Numbered from the stretch's first letter, positions 18,838 through 28,655 are shown. The stretch is 64,000 nt of DNA from Streptomyces cyaneogriseus subsp. noncyanogenus (GCF_000931445.1 NZ_CP010849.1:1054001-1118000), one strand, 5' to 3'. The notes: a model not told the origin generated them from the sequence alone. Numbers and translations: made by a program.

Positions 18838-21203
18838 CAGCTCTGAGCGCTGCCGTCCGCGCCCGGTACGGGTTCCGGCCCGGTGTGGCGCGGTGCCGGC
18901 ACCTCCGGGCGCAGCCGGGCCAGCAGCCGCTGCCGTTCCTCGGCGAAGGCCGGGTCCGCCTGGTAGTCGGAGTGGCCGAGGATGGGGCCGGGCAGCGGGT
19001 GGGCTTCGGTGCGGCCGTAGGCCAGGGGGTCCTTCAGGGGCTCCCGGTCCACCGCGGGGCCGCGGTCGCCGGGCAGCCCCACCGGCCCGCCGATGGGGTC
19101 GGTGAGCCGGTACAGGTTGCGCCAGCAGTCGACGTCCGTGTGCAGGGAGCCGAGCGCGTCGGGGCCGAAGTGGGCGGGGAACCAGCGGCCGTACAGACGC
19201 TCCAGCGGGGAGCCGTACGTCAGGAGGGCGACCCGCTTGCGTTCGGCGGTGGCGAGCTGCCAGGCAGCGGCGGCGGCGAGGACGCTGCCCTGGGAGTGCC
19301 CGGAGATGACCAGCCGCCCGCCGTGCGCCCGCGTCCAGGTCGCCATGCGCCAGGTCAGGTCGGGCACCGCGCGCTCGGCGTAGCAGGGCGGCGCGAAGGG
19401 GTGGGCGGCGCGCGGCCAGAAGGTGCCCACGTCCCACAGGATGCCGATGGTGCGCCGGGCGGAGGCGTCCTTGTAGGCGCGGCGGCCGCAGGTGACGAGC
19501 AGGACGAAGCCGAGTCCGATCAGCCACGAGCCCAGGGCCTGGGCCGTCTCGGCGGCGCCGCGGACGAACGCCGGTGCGTCGGTGGCGGCGCCGGCGGGGG
19601 TGCGGCCGGTCGCCAGGGCGCCGGCGAGCGCGCCGAGGCCCAGCAGCAGGGTGGTGGTGGCGACGACGGCGATGATGCGCGGACCCCGGTCGGTGAGGGC
19701 GGCCATCGCCCGGGCGCGGGCGATGCGCCGGGTCCGCTCGGTGTCGCCGGGCTCGCCGGGGTAGTCGCGTGCCACGGCGGCCCGTTCGGCGCGGGCCAGC
19801 CGCCAGGCGCGGTGGGCGAGCCAGGCGAACAGCGCGAGGAGCACCACCAGCAGCAGCGGGATCACGGACGCCTGCCAGGTGAGCAGGACCGGCGGCCCGT
19901 CGAGGGCCGCGCCGGTGCCGTCGAGCCAGTCCGACACCCGCTGGGCGACACCGCCGGACATCACCCCGCCGAGCGCGCAGGCCAGCATGGCGACGGCGGG
20001 TCCGCCGAGGCCGCGCATGGCGGCGCGGCGGTCGGGGTGGGTGCGGTGGAGCAGGTGGGCGACCACGCCGAGGGCGATCACGAGCAGGCCCTGCACGAGG
20101 GTGACGCCGCCGAAGGCCGTGTCGCCGGGCAGCCGTCCGTCCGACACCCACGCCGGGCGTTCCCACCCGGCGTACAGCAGGGCGAGGGCCAGCAGGGCGA
20201 GCGCGGCGAGCGGCAGCCATCGTACGAGCCGCACGTCGAGGTCCCGGTCCACGCGCCGCTCGCTGCGGCCCCGCCGGCACACCGCCCCGACCACGGCGGC
20301 GGCGCAGACGGCGACGGCCGCGGTCAGCGCCCACCCGGCGGCGTCGAGCGGCGCGGGGCCGCCGGGTCCGCGGTCGAAGCGCGCGGCGGGGGCCGCGACC
20401 GCGGCGGCGACCGTCAGGAGCGCCGCGGCGGTGTGCGCCGCGCGCAGCCGGGCCACCAGGCGGCGCCCGTACCAGAATCCGGGCCGGCCCAGCGCGGTGC
20501 GGCCGGGGTCCTCGCCGGGCTCGGCGGCGCGGTCCAGCGGCTGCTGGGACTCGTACGCGCTCCAGGTGCGCAGCGACAGGAACCACAGCAGGCCGGTGAG
20601 GGCGGCGGGCACCACGGCCGCGAGGGCGAGCCGGCGGCCGGGCAGGCTCCACCAGCCGCCTCCGGAGACGGCGGGCGACAGGAAGCCGAGCCAGGAGTGC
20701 CGTTCGGCGCACGCGCGCGTGCCCGCGCACTGCCAGGCCGCCAGGTCCAGGGCGACTTCGCAGGCCGCCGCGACCAGCAGCACCGTCAGGGTCAGGCCGG
20801 TGAGCCGGACCAGCAGGCCGTAGAGGCGGAGCATGCGGATCCGGCCGTGTGCGGGGGGCCGCATCCAGTGGGCGAGGTTGACCACCATGAACGGCAGGAG
20901 CAGCAGCCACAGGGCGCGGGTGCCGTTGCCGGAGGTCAGATTGCACCAGACGTACGCCTCGGGCACCGGCCGCCCCTGGTAGTCCCCCGGCCGGGATTCG
21001 GCGTCGGCGTCCTCGGCCCGCCGGAAGACGGCGGCGACGTCGTCGCCGGTGACGCGCACGGTCCGCGGATCGTCCAGCATGGCGTCGGGTGTGGTGCCGC
21101 CGACTCCGTGGACCAGGAGTTCCAGTGCCGTTCCGGTCGGCGTGCGCGGTGGGGCGGAGCCGTCCTGCCCGCCCGCCGCGGCCTGTTCCTGTGCTCGTTC
21201 CAC
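18834..21203 (-). CDS. Large polytopic membrane protein with a C-terminal alpha/beta-hydrolase-like motif
   Basis: A 789-aa protein with about ten or more hydrophobic segments between residues 90 and 560, for example [16 protein letters not shown] and [14 protein letters not shown]. The N-terminus reads [16 protein letters not shown], like the oxyanion strand of lipases. The C-terminal part has [17 protein letters not shown], a GxSxG nucleophile elbow. The pieces suggest a serine hydrolase split around a membrane domain. Streptomyces homologues are annotated only as integral membrane proteins, and the activity is unproven. GTG 21203 is chosen because GGGGGA lies about 10 nt upstream. Confidence 0.75.
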   Translation of the reverse strand: MERAQEQAAAGGQDGSAPPRTPTGTALELLVHGVGGTTPDAMLDDPRTVRVTGDDVAAVFRRAEDADAESRPGDYQGRPVPEAYVWCNLTSGNGTRALWLLLLPFMVVNLAHWMRPPAHGRIRMLRLYGLLVRLTGLTLTVLLVAAACEVALDLAAWQCAGTRACAERHSWLGFLSPAVSGGGWWSLPGRRLALAAVVPAALTGLLWFLSLRTWSAYESQQPLDRAAEPGEDPGRTALGRPGFWYGRRLVARLRAAHTAAALLTVAAAVAAPAARFDRGPGGPAPLDAAGWALTAAVAVCAAAVVGAVCRRGRSERRVDRDLDVRLVRWLPLAALALLALALLYAGWERPAWVSDGRLPGDTAFGGVTLVQGLLVIALGVVAHLLHRTHPDRRAAMRGLGGPAVAMLACALGGVMSGGVAQRVSDWLDGTGAALDGPPVLLTWQASVIPLLLVVLLALFAWLAHRAWRLARAERAAVARDYPGEPGDTERTRRIARARAMAALTDRGPRIIAVVATTTLLLGLGALAGALATGRTPAGAATDAPAFVRGAAETAQALGSWLIGLGFVLLVTCGRRAYKDASARRTIGILWDVGTFWPRAAHPFAPPCYAERAVPDLTWRMATWTRAHGGRLVISGHSQGSVLAAAAAWQLATAERKRVALLTYGSPLERLYGRWFPAHFGPDALGSLHTDVDCWRNLYRLTDPIGGPVGLPGDRGPAVDREPLKDPLAYGRTEAHPLPGPILGHSDYQADPAFAEERQRLLARLRPEVPAPRHTGPEPVPGADGSAQSC

Positions 21204-21498
21204 TGTGTGTGATCCCCCGTGACGTGCCGTCGGCTGTGTCCGTGCGGGCACAGGATCTCCGCTCGGCGGGCGGTGTACACCCCTCGTCACGGAATTTCCC
21301 CGATCCGTGGCACGAGCGACGCACAGGTGAGACCTGAGTGACCGGTGAGCGTCGGGCAGGTGGTGGCGCACCCGGCGAGCGGGCGTGCGAGGATGGGACG
21401 CCGCGCGCCGGAGCCGGGAGAATGTCCTCGTGGGGCAGGTTCGCCGAGCGTGCCGGGCGGGTTTGAGGCGACTTGAGGCGAAAGGACCGGGAGCGTAC

Positions 21499-22362
21499 GT
21501 GAGCGAGAATCAGAACCTCCTCGCGGAGCAGCGGCGCGCCCTGATCCTGGACGAGGTCCGCCGCCGGGGCGGTGTCCGGGTCAACGAGCTGACCCGGCGG
21601 CTCGGGGTGTCGGACATGACGGTCCGCCGCGATCTGGACGCGCTGGCCCGGCAGGGCGTGCTGGAGAAGGTGCACGGGGGCGCGGTGCCGGTGGTCGAGG
21701 CGAGCACCCACGAACCGGGGTTCGAGGCCAAGTCGGGTCTGGAGCAGACCGCCAAGGAGGACATCGCGCGGGCCGCGGCCGAGCTGGTCGTGCCGGGCGC
21801 GGCGATCGCGCTGTCGGGCGGGACGACGACGTACGCCCTGGCGCACCGGCTGCTCGACGTGCCGGACCTGACGGTGGTCACCAACTCGGTGCGGGTGGCC
21901 GATGTCTTCCACGCGGCGCAGCGCACCTCGGGCGCGCGGCCGGGCGCGGCCACCGTGGTGCTGACCGGCGGGGTGCGCACGCCGTCCGACTCGCTGGTGG
22001 GCCCGGTGGCCGACCAGGCGATCGCGGCGCTCCACTTCGACGTGCTGTTCCTCGGGGTGCACGGGATATCGGTGGAGGCGGGGCTGTCGACGCCGAACCT
22101 GGCGGAGGCGGAGACCAACCGCCGGCTGGTGCGGTCGGCCCGCCGGGTGGTGGTGGTCGCCGATCACACCAAGTGGGGTGTGGTGGGCCTGAGTTCGTTC
22201 GCGAAGCTGGAGCAGGTCGACACCCTGGTGACCGACGCGGGGCTGCCGGCCGGCGCGCGTGCGGAGATCGCGGAGCATCTGCGGGTGGTGGTCGCCGGGG
22301 AGCCGGGCGAGGACACCGGGGTCGGCGGGGACGGCGGGGACGAGGACCGCGAGCCCGCCTGA
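21499..22362 (+). CDS. DeoR/GlpR-family transcriptional regulator
   Basis: A 287-aa repressor-type regulator. The N-terminal winged helix-turn-helix (RRALILDEVRRRGGVRVNELTRRLGVSDMTVRRDLDALARQG) is followed by the DeoR sensor domain. The sensor has the ligand-binding motifs ALSGGTTTYALAH, VVTNSVRVAD, VVLTGGV and FLGVHGI, expected to bind a sugar phosphate. GTG 21499 is chosen because the ENQNLLAEQRR start block is typical; the frame is open back to 21385. No sugar-metabolism gene is adjacent, so its target is unclear. Confidence 0.85.
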   Translation: MSENQNLLAEQRRALILDEVRRRGGVRVNELTRRLGVSDMTVRRDLDALARQGVLEKVHGGAVPVVEASTHEPGFEAKSGLEQTAKEDIARAAAELVVPGAAIALSGGTTTYALAHRLLDVPDLTVVTNSVRVADVFHAAQRTSGARPGAATVVLTGGVRTPSDSLVGPVADQAIAALHFDVLFLGVHGISVEAGLSTPNLAEAETNRRLVRSARRVVVVADHTKWGVVGLSSFAKLEQVDTLVTDAGLPAGARAEIAEHLRVVVAGEPGEDTGVGGDGGDEDREPA

Positions 22363-22385
22363 GGGGCGGCGCCGCCCGCCGCCCC
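22363..22385. terminator. Shared hairpin between convergent genes
   Basis: GGGGCGGC (22363-22370) pairs with GCCGCCCC (22378-22385) around a 7-nt loop. It sits immediately after the DeoR stop and before the end of the convergent PLP enzyme gene. Confidence 0.55.
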
Positions 22386-22393
22386 GTGACGCG

Positions 22394-23518
22394 TCAGCGG
22401 GGCCAGACGCCGGTCTCCAGCAGCGACTCGATCGCCGCCGCGTACGGCGCGATGTCCAGGCCCTGTTCGGCCAGCCACCGGTCGGAGTAGTACTTGTCGA
22501 GGTACCGGTCCCCCGGGTCGCACAGCAGCGTCACCACACTGCCCCGGCGGCCCTCGGCCACCATCTCGGCGACGATCTTCAGGGCGCTCCACAGACCGGT
22601 GCCGGTCGAGCCGCCCGCCTTGCGGCCGATGGCCCGCTCCAGGGCCCGTACGGCCGCCACGCTCGCCGCGTCCGGCACCTTCATCATCCGGTCGATCGCA
22701 CCGGGCACGAAGCTCGGCTCCATCCGCGGCCGTCCGATGCCCTCGATGCGGGACCCGCAGTCGCAGGTGACGTCGGGATCGCCGGTCGTCCAGCCGTCGA
22801 AGAAGCAGGAGTTCTCCGGGTCGGCGACACAGATGCGGGTGTCGTACTGCATGTAGTGGACGTAGCGGGCCAGCGTCGCGGAGGTGCCTCCGGTGCCGGC
22901 CGTGGCGACGATCCAGGCCGGTTCCGGGAACCGCTCCAGCCGCAACTGGCGGAAGATCGACTCGGCGATGTTGTTGTTGCCGCGCCAGTCGGTGGCGCGT
23001 TCGGCGTAGGTGAACTGGTCCATGTAGTGGCCGCCGGTCTCGGCCGCGAGGCGGGCGGACTCCTCGTACATCTTGCGGGAGTCGTCGACGAAGTGGCACC
23101 GCCCGCCGTGGAATTCGATGAGGCGGATCTTCTCGGTGCTCGTCGTGCGCGGCATGACGGCGATGAAGGGCACGCCGATCAGCTTGGCGAAGTACGCCTC
23201 GGAGACGGCCGTCGAGCCGCTGGAGGCCTCGATCACCGGGCGGCCGGGCCGGATCCAGCCGTTGCACAGGCCGTAGAGGAAGAGCGAGCGGGCGAGCCGG
23301 TGCTTGAGGCTGCCGGTCGGGTGGGTCGACTCGTCCTTCAGATACAGATCGATGCCCCACGGCTCGGGCAGGGGGAAGCGGAGCAGATGGGTGTCGGCCG
23401 AGCGGTTGGCGTCGGCCTGGACCTTGCGGACGGCTTCCTTCAGCCACGCGCGGTAGGCGGCGTCGCTGCGGTCGACGTCCAGGGTGTCGCCGGTACGGGG
23501 CTGTTCGGTGGTGCTCAC
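22394..23518 (-). CDS. cds1: PLP-dependent cysteine synthase-like enzyme, probable L-cysteine desulfhydrase
   Basis: A 374-aa fold-type II PLP enzyme. The PLP lysine lies in [27 protein letters not shown] and [15 protein letters not shown] supply substrate- and phosphate-binding loops. The [14 protein letters not shown] insert and the DYCD-like ending resemble the mycobacterial Cds1 (Rv3684) branch, reported to degrade L-cysteine to pyruvate, ammonia and sulphide. It is longer than CysK or CysM (about 310 aa). GTG 23518 has AGGAG about 8 nt upstream; the frame is open further to 23569. The assignment to Cds1 rather than cysteine synthase is by overall resemblance. Confidence 0.8.
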   Translation of the reverse strand: MSTTEQPRTGDTLDVDRSDAAYRAWLKEAVRKVQADANRSADTHLLRFPLPEPWGIDLYLKDESTHPTGSLKHRLARSLFLYGLCNGWIRPGRPVIEASSGSTAVSEAYFAKLIGVPFIAVMPRTTSTEKIRLIEFHGGRCHFVDDSRKMYEESARLAAETGGHYMDQFTYAERATDWRGNNNIAESIFRQLRLERFPEPAWIVATAGTGGTSATLARYVHYMQYDTRICVADPENSCFFDGWTTGDPDVTCDCGSRIEGIGRPRMEPSFVPGAIDRMMKVPDAASVAAVRALERAIGRKAGGSTGTGLWSALKIVAEMVAEGRRGSVVTLLCDPGDRYLDKYYSDRWLAEQGLDIAPYAAAIESLLETGVWPR

Positions 23519-23883
23519 GACAGGGCTCCTCACGCTGCGCGCCGACGGCGCGTCGCGCGGCCGGTACATCGATCATAGGCGCCCGGCGCACGCTTCTCAC
23601 CTGCATAAACACACCTTTGGGCCACTCAAAGAGGCCCCTGGGGAGGGCGCATCGGGCCCAGGGGGCGCATGCGGGCGCGCGCCGCGCGCGTGTGCTCCCA
23701 CGTGCTGTCCGAGGGGGCACACATGTACTGGTGCTCGGGGCGCCGTGCGGGCAGACTTCACCCGGCGGGCCAGGACCAGGGGCCCCGCACGGGGGCAGCG
23801 GCACTTTCGGTCACGGCACGAGCCGGTACCGGCCCGCAGGGAGCCCGGACCGGTACACCGACGCGTTGTGAGGGGGCGGCGGC
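23519..23883. other. Intergenic region, promoters only
   Basis: A 365-bp divergent spacer. Its first ~100 bp has an AT-richer patch (around 23600-23625) likely to hold the promoter of the PLP enzyme gene. The rest is GC-rich with no convincing gene on either strand. Confidence 0.45.
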
Positions 23884-24207
23884 ATGGCGAAGCCGGAGTT
23901 CACGGCCTCGGGGGTACGGATAGAGCAGCGGCTGCGCTCGCTCACCCGGGCCGGGCAGGTCCGGATCAGCGACGGCAGGCTGGAGCTGCTCACCAGTTAC
24001 GGCCGGGTGATCGACAGTGCTCCGGTTCAGGCGGTGCGCGCCTCCAGGCCCCGGTTCGCCGCGGCGGACCGGGCGCTGGCGGAGCTGGGCGGCAAGCGGT
24101 ACGTGCTGACCCTCGGGGAGAGCGATCCCGCTCCGGGCGAGCCGGGGCCGCCCTCGGCACGCCGCTTCATCGAGGCCGTGCACCGCGCGGCGGGGCGCGG
24201 TGGCTGA
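23884..24207 (+). CDS. Small conserved hypothetical protein
   Basis: A 107-aa soluble protein with no signal peptide. It has an amphipathic N-terminus (GVRIEQRLRSLTRAGQVRISDGRLELLTSYGRVIDSAPV) that reads as a short beta-sheet module of the PH/SHOCT-like sort, then a basic-acidic helix (FAAADRALAELGGKRYVLTLG). Streptomyces-type codon use and a GGGGG-type ribosome site support coding. Function is unknown. Confidence 0.7.
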   Translation: MAKPEFTASGVRIEQRLRSLTRAGQVRISDGRLELLTSYGRVIDSAPVQAVRASRPRFAAADRALAELGGKRYVLTLGESDPAPGEPGPPSARRFIEAVHRAAGRGG

Positions 24208-24379
24208 GATGTCCGTGAGTTGCGGCGCCGTACCCCGTGCGCCACTCTGGTCTCACGTCACTCTGGGTTTACCGGCGATAACGCTGCGAACCAGCCCGCC
24301 GGCCATGACAGCGGGCGCAGTCGCCCCGCTGGATCCGTTCTCCGTGTTCTTCCGGACCTCACGTCGGGGAGTCGCAGCC

Positions 24380-24910
24380 GTGATCAGTCACCCAAGCAGG
24401 CACTGCACGGTGGAGCTCCAAGCCCTGCCGTCGCGGATCGGCCAGGTCCGCAGAATCGTATCTGCGCAATTGCGCTACTGGCATCTGGATTCCCTGATCG
24501 ACCGGGCCGCGCTCGGCGTGACGGAGCTGTTGACCAACGTCCATCTGCACGCCCGGCCCGACAAGACGTGCACCGTGGAGCTGGAGCTGCTGCTCGACCG
24601 GCTCACGGTCTCGGTGCGCGACCACGATCCGCGCCTGCCCGTGGTGGACGACGCCGAGCCGCTGGCGACCTGCGGGCGCGGCCTGGCGATGGTGGCCGCG
24701 ATGAGCGAGAGCTGGGGTGCCCGGCCGGACGGAGAGTCCGGCAAGGTCGTCTGGTTCACGCTTCCCACGGCCGTGTCCGCGCCACGGGCCACCGCGCACC
24801 CGCCGCGGCGCGCGGTCGCGGAGGCGCCCGCCCACCCCTTCCCCGAGGTCGAGCAGGTCGGCCTCGCCCGGCCCCAACCCGCTCCCGCCCGGTCCGCCGT
24901 CGCCGGCTGA
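24380..24910 (+). CDS. ATP-binding protein, anti-sigma-factor-like histidine kinase fold
   Basis: A 176-aa stand-alone HATPase_c domain of the RsbW/SpoIIAB type. The N-box is GVTELLTNVHLHA, the G1-like box VRDHDPRLP and the G2-like box GRGLAMVAAMSESWG. The N-terminus ISHPSRHCTVELQALPSRIGQVRRIVSAQLRYW is characteristic of a large Streptomyces family that probably phosphorylates anti-sigma antagonists. The start GTG at 24380 follows GGGAG; the frame is open to 24200. The last 40 residues are Pro/Ala-rich. No sigma or antagonist gene is adjacent. Confidence 0.85.
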   Translation: MISHPSRHCTVELQALPSRIGQVRRIVSAQLRYWHLDSLIDRAALGVTELLTNVHLHARPDKTCTVELELLLDRLTVSVRDHDPRLPVVDDAEPLATCGRGLAMVAAMSESWGARPDGESGKVVWFTLPTAVSAPRATAHPPRRAVAEAPAHPFPEVEQVGLARPQPAPARSAVAG

Positions 24911-25126
24911 CCGGGCGGTGACCCGGCCCCTCCCGGCCACTCCCGGCCCTCTCCCGGGCTGCCCACGGTCCGGGCGCCGGTCCCGCCGACCCCCGGTGGC
25001 TCCGCCCGGCCGGGCGGGGCGGGAGTCAGCGCCGGTGCCGGGACCGGCGGGACCGCCCGCGTCCCGGGCCGTGACAGGCACCGGCCTCCTCCGCGTGCGG
25101 ACGCCGTCGCCCGTGCGCCTCGACAT

Positions 25127-25148
25127 CTGTAACTACTGGTATGTACAG
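25127..25148. promoter_or_regulatory. Probable operator of the TetR-family gene
   Basis: A 22-bp imperfect palindrome, 16 of 22 positions symmetric. The outer arms are CTGTA and TACAG, with inner TAC and GTA. It ends 7 bp before the TetR start codon, so binding would block initiation; autoregulation is the simplest reading. Confidence 0.6.
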
Positions 25149-25155
25149 TGACGGC

Positions 25156-25728
25156 ATGAGCACCTCGGAGCGACTGATCGAGTCCACCCGGGAGCTGCTG
25201 TGGGAGCGCGGTTACGTGGGCACGAGCCCGAAGGCGATCCTGGAGCGCGCGGGCGCCGGGCAGGGCAGCATGTACCACCACTTCAAGGGCAAGCCGGACC
25301 TCGCCCTGGCCGCCATCCGGCGCACCGCCGAGGAGATGCGGGCCGCCGCCGGGAAGGTGCTGGACGGCCCCGGGAGCGCGTACGAGCGCATCGAGGCCTA
25401 TCTGCGGCGCGAGCGGGACGTGCTGCGGGGCTGCCCGGTCGGCCGGCTGACCATGGACCCGGACGTCGTGGCCAGCGACGAGCTGCGCGCTCCCGTCGAC
25501 GAGACCCTCGACTGGCTGCGCGAGCGCATCGCCGGGATCGTCGAGGAGGGCAAGGAGCGGGGCGAGTTCGCGCCGTCCCTGGACGGCGAGGAGATCGCGG
25601 CGGCGGTCGTCGCCACCGTCCAGGGCGGGTACGTCCTGGCGCGCGCCTCCCGCTCCCCCGCCGCCTTCGACGCCGGTGTGCGGGGTCTGCTCTCCCTGCT
25701 CGCGCCCCGCGGCCGGCACGCCGCGTGA
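25156..25728 (+). CDS. TetR/AcrR-family transcriptional regulator
   Basis: A 190-aa regulator. The N-terminal helix-turn-helix is RLIESTRELLWERGYVGTSPKAILERAGAGQGSMYHHF, with the recognition segment GQGSMYHHFKGK. The C-terminal ligand-binding domain resembles the LmrA/YxaF group (RGCPVGRLTMDP block). It is preceded by a palindrome that overlaps the likely promoter. The next gene downstream (DUF4865) and the phosphotriesterase-like gene are candidates for control. The ATG at 25141 falls inside the operator, so ATG 25156 is preferred. Confidence 0.87.
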   Translation: MSTSERLIESTRELLWERGYVGTSPKAILERAGAGQGSMYHHFKGKPDLALAAIRRTAEEMRAAAGKVLDGPGSAYERIEAYLRRERDVLRGCPVGRLTMDPDVVASDELRAPVDETLDWLRERIAGIVEEGKERGEFAPSLDGEEIAAAVVATVQGGYVLARASRSPAAFDAGVRGLLSLLAPRGRHAA

Positions 25729-26047
25729 AGACCCGGCGCCGGGCCCGGCGCGGCGGCGGACGGCCCGCGCACACCCCGCCCCGGGCGGCCACCGCCTGAC
25801 GTACCCGTCCACCGCGGCCATGTCCCGCCCGTCCCGGCCGGCGCAGGCGGGCGCGCTGCCGTGGCGAGGGGACCGGCCCGCGCGGGTCGCACAGCAGGAA
25901 CCACGCCCGCGAGCGGGCGGGGGCACGAAGCCGGGCCCGTACTTCAACCACCCGTCCCGCGGTCGCCGGGGCCGTCGAGCACGGCACGGCCACCGCGCGG
26001 GGCAGCCACGTGGGCGGCGACGGCCACGACACCTGAGGAGACACCCG
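25729..26047. other. Intergenic region, no gene recognised
   Basis: A 319-bp spacer with a perfect 16-bp palindrome (25736-25751, GCGCCGGG and its complement) just after the TetR stop, possibly a terminator. The rest is GC-rich with no supported gene; the DUF4865 ribosome site GAGGAG lies at its end. Confidence 0.4.
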
Positions 26048-26635
26048 GTGCATGCGATGCAGTACGAGATCACCCTGCCCGCCGACTACGACATGGACGT
26101 CGTCCGGGACCGGGTGGCCCGCCGCGGGCACCTGCTGGACGGCTTCGACGGCCTCGGCCTGAAGGCGTATCTGGTACGTGAGCGCGGCAGGGACGGCTCG
26201 CCGGTCAATCAGTACGCGCCGTTCTATCTGTGGCGCACCGTGGAGGGGATGAACTCCTTCCTGTGGGGCGGCGGTTTCCAGGGGCTCAGCGACGACTTCG
26301 GGCGGCCGTCGGCGTGGCAGTGGAGCGGGCTGGCGTACGAGGAGGGCGGCTCCGCCGCGGCGCCCGCGCGGGTGGCGGTCCGGCGGCGGGAGCGGGTCCC
26401 GGACGGGATGCCCGCGGCCGAGGCCGCGGCGGACGCGGTGGCCCGGGCCGGGCGGCTGGCGGCGCGGGACGGTGCCGTGCTCGCGGCGGCGGCCGTGGAC
26501 ACCGGCCGCTGGGAGACGGTCCTGTTCTCCCTCTGGGCCGGTGAGGCGCCCGCGGCGGCCGAAGGCGACGTCTTCCGCGTGCTGCACCTCTCGGCCCCGG
26601 AGCGGGACCGGCTGCCGCGGGGGCGGCAGTGGTGA
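26048..26635 (+). CDS. DUF4865 family protein
   Basis: A 195-aa protein starting MHAMQYEITLPADYDMDVVRDRV, with the conserved block NQYAPFYLWRTVEGMNSFLWGG near residues 58-80. This order identifies DUF4865, whose activity is unknown. In Streptomyces such genes sit beside LysR regulators, tautomerases and esterases, and a LysR stump and an esterase stump lie 1 kb downstream here. GTG 26048 is chosen for its spacing to GAGGAG; ATG 26057 is the alternative. It overlaps the next gene by a few bases, implying translational coupling. Confidence 0.78.
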   Translation: MHAMQYEITLPADYDMDVVRDRVARRGHLLDGFDGLGLKAYLVRERGRDGSPVNQYAPFYLWRTVEGMNSFLWGGGFQGLSDDFGRPSAWQWSGLAYEEGGSAAAPARVAVRRRERVPDGMPAAEAAADAVARAGRLAARDGAVLAAAAVDTGRWETVLFSLWAGEAPAAAEGDVFRVLHLSAPERDRLPRGRQW

Positions 26636-27540
26636 GCGCGGTCCGTACGGTGCTCGACGACGTGGCCCCCGGCGACCTGGGCGTCTGCGACGCGCACGAC
26701 CACCTCTTCCTCACCAGTCCCCGACTGGCCGGGCAGGAGCTGCGGAGCCTTCCGGCGGCACGCGCGGAACTGGAGGCGTTCCGGCGGCAGGGCGGCGGCA
26801 CGGTGGTGCAGTGGACGCCGTACGGAATGGGCCGGCGCGCCGCCGACCTGCCGGCACTGTCCCGCGCAACCGGTGTGCACGTGGTGGCCGCGACCGGACT
26901 GCACCAGGACGTCCACTACGACGACGAGACCCTGGCCGGGCTGCGCGGCCGGCTCGCGGAGGTGTTCGTCGCCGAGCTGACGGAGGGCATCGGGAACTCG
27001 GGCGTCCGGGCCGGCCTGATCAAGGTCGCCGGGGGTTTCCACACGCTGGACGCCCACGCGCGCCGGACCATGGCGGCGGCGGCCGAGGCCCACCACGCCA
27101 CGGGGGCTCCCGTCGCCGTCCACCTGGAGCTGGGCACCGGCGCCCTGGACGTACTGGACCTGCTGTGCGACACGTCGGGCGTACCCCCGCACCGCGTGAT
27201 CCTCGGCCACCTCAACCGCTCCCCCGATCCCGTGACGCACCGGCAGATCGCACGGACGGGCTGCTACCTGGCGTTCGACGGGCCGTCCCGCGCCCACCAC
27301 GCCACCGACTGGCGGATGCCGGACGCGGTACGCGCCCTGGCCGACGCGGGTCACGGCGACCGGCTGCTGCTCGGCGGCGACACCACGACCGCGTCCGCCC
27401 GCTCGGTCGACGGCGGACCCGGCATGCCGTATCTGCTGCGCCGGGTGGCCCCGCGGCTCGCGCTCGCGGTGGGGGACGGTCTGGTGCGGCGCATGCTCAC
27501 GGAGAACCCGGGGCGCGCCTTCGCCGTGGACTGGTCCTGA
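26629..27540 (+). CDS. Phosphotriesterase-family metal-dependent hydrolase
   Basis: A 303-aa amidohydrolase-fold enzyme. The metal ligands of the phosphotriesterase family can be followed in order: HxH in DAHDHLFL, the bridging Lys in LIKVAGGF, His in VHLELG, His in LGHLNRSPD and Asp in LGGDTTT. Family members hydrolyse lactones or phosphate esters; the true substrate is unknown. The start overlaps the DUF4865 stop, so the pair is probably co-transcribed. GTG 26632 is an equally good start. Confidence 0.82.
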   Translation: MVSAVRTVLDDVAPGDLGVCDAHDHLFLTSPRLAGQELRSLPAARAELEAFRRQGGGTVVQWTPYGMGRRAADLPALSRATGVHVVAATGLHQDVHYDDETLAGLRGRLAEVFVAELTEGIGNSGVRAGLIKVAGGFHTLDAHARRTMAAAAEAHHATGAPVAVHLELGTGALDVLDLLCDTSGVPPHRVILGHLNRSPDPVTHRQIARTGCYLAFDGPSRAHHATDWRMPDAVRALADAGHGDRLLLGGDTTTASARSVDGGPGMPYLLRRVAPRLALAVGDGLVRRMLTENPGRAFAVDWS

Positions 27541-27559
27541 GCCTCCCGGCCACGCGTCC

Positions 27560-28176
27560 CGCGATCGACGCGGCGCCGGCTTGGCTCAGGGGGCCGACGG
27601 CGCCGGGCCTGCGTCGCCCCGGTGACAGGGGCGTGCTGGCGCGCGGGGACGGATGCGCGTGTGCGCGCTGCGGCGCGGTGTGGTCGAGGAAGCGTCGCAT
27701 GCCCTCGGTGGTGTGTCCGCGTGCCCAGGCGGGTGCAGGGGGACGAGTGGTCCGTCCGCCAGCGGGAGGCTGGCCGTCCCTTCCCCCGACCAGGACATGG
27801 CCACGCTCGTGGAACAGGAGCCGGCTGTCGAAGCCGGGTCCGGGCACCGGTCCCCGCCACAGCGCGATGTCGGCCTGCCCGGACCGCAGCCGGTCGAGCT
27901 GGTCGTCGACGGTGCCGACGGATGCGCGTGCGTGGTGCGGCGGACAGGCGTCGTTGAAGGAGCGCACCAGCCGGTCCAGCAGGACGGCGTCACATCCGGG
28001 ACCGGTGACGGTCACCCTCGCGGACGCCGTCGCCGACCGGCGCACCCGGGCGGCCGTCTGCGCGGCCTGGGCCAGCAGGGCCTTGCCCTCCGTCAGCAGG
28101 GTCCTGCCCGCGGCCGTGAGCGTCACCCCGTGCGGGCCGCGGACGAGAAGTGCGGCGCCCACCGTCTTCTCCAGCG
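27560..28176 (-). pseudogene. LysR-family regulator, truncated and frameshifted
   Basis: On the minus strand the sequence enters a LysR protein in the middle of its helix-turn-helix: LEKTVGAALLVRGPHGVTLTAAGRTLL. It continues through the linker helix and the effector domain (DQLDRLRSGQADIALWRGPVPG). The first ~35 residues that any LysR needs to bind DNA are absent. Towards the C-terminus the frame breaks around 27790 (LPLADGPLVPLHP lies in another frame) and returns in a third (AWARGHTTEGMRRFL). The left edge is approximate. Its N-terminal edge coincides with the edge of a divergent hydrolase stump. Confidence 0.72.
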
Positions 28177-28177
28177 G

Positions 28178-28640
28178 CCAGATCCTGCTCTCGCCGATGC
28201 TCGACGACCGCAACGACACCCCCTCGGCCCGGCAGATGGAGGGACTCGGCCTGTGGGACCGCGCCTCCAACGCCACCGGCTGGGACGCCTACCTCGGCGG
28301 CACCGCCGGGTCACCGGACGTCTCCCCCTACGCCGCGCCCGCCCGCGCCCAGGACCTTGCCGGCCTGCCTCCGGCCTACCTCGACGTCGGCTCGGCGGAG
28401 ACCTTCCGCGACGAGACGGTCGCCTACGCGGGCCGTCTGTGGCAGTCCGGCGGGGAGTGCGAGCTGCATGTGTGGCCGGGCGGCTGCCACGGCTTCGACG
28501 AGTTCGCCCCGCAGACCGAGCTCTCCCGCCGCGCCAAGCGGGCCCGCCTGCGGTGGCTGAGCGCGCTCCTCGCCTCCGGTGCGCGGGCGCCCGGCCGCCG
28601 GATCACCGCGATGGCCTCCTCGGCCGCCGCTTGGGCCTGA
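28178..28640 (+). pseudogene. Alpha/beta hydrolase (HSL-type esterase), 5' truncated
   Basis: The frame encodes only the C-terminal ~150 residues of an HSL-family esterase: LLSPMLDDRND, LGLWDRASNATGWDAYLGG, LPPAYLDVGSAETFRDE with the catalytic Asp, and ELHVWPGGCHGFD with the catalytic His. The oxyanion HGGG and the GxSxG nucleophile are missing and no start codon is associated. The open frame continues upstream only as an antisense shadow of the LysR remnant. The two stumps appear to result from one deletion that removed a divergent promoter and both 5' ends. Confidence 0.78.
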
Positions 28641-28655
28641 TCCGGACGGAGGACC

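Noticed and set aside
18562..22278. 1238-aa minus-strand open frame
   Set aside because: Arg/Pro/Gly-rich shadow across three real genes; no domain is recognisable and it lies in the antisense GC-skewed frame.
25141..25155. ATG at 25141 as TetR start
   Set aside because: It lies within the operator palindrome and has no ribosome site; ATG 25156 fits the family start.
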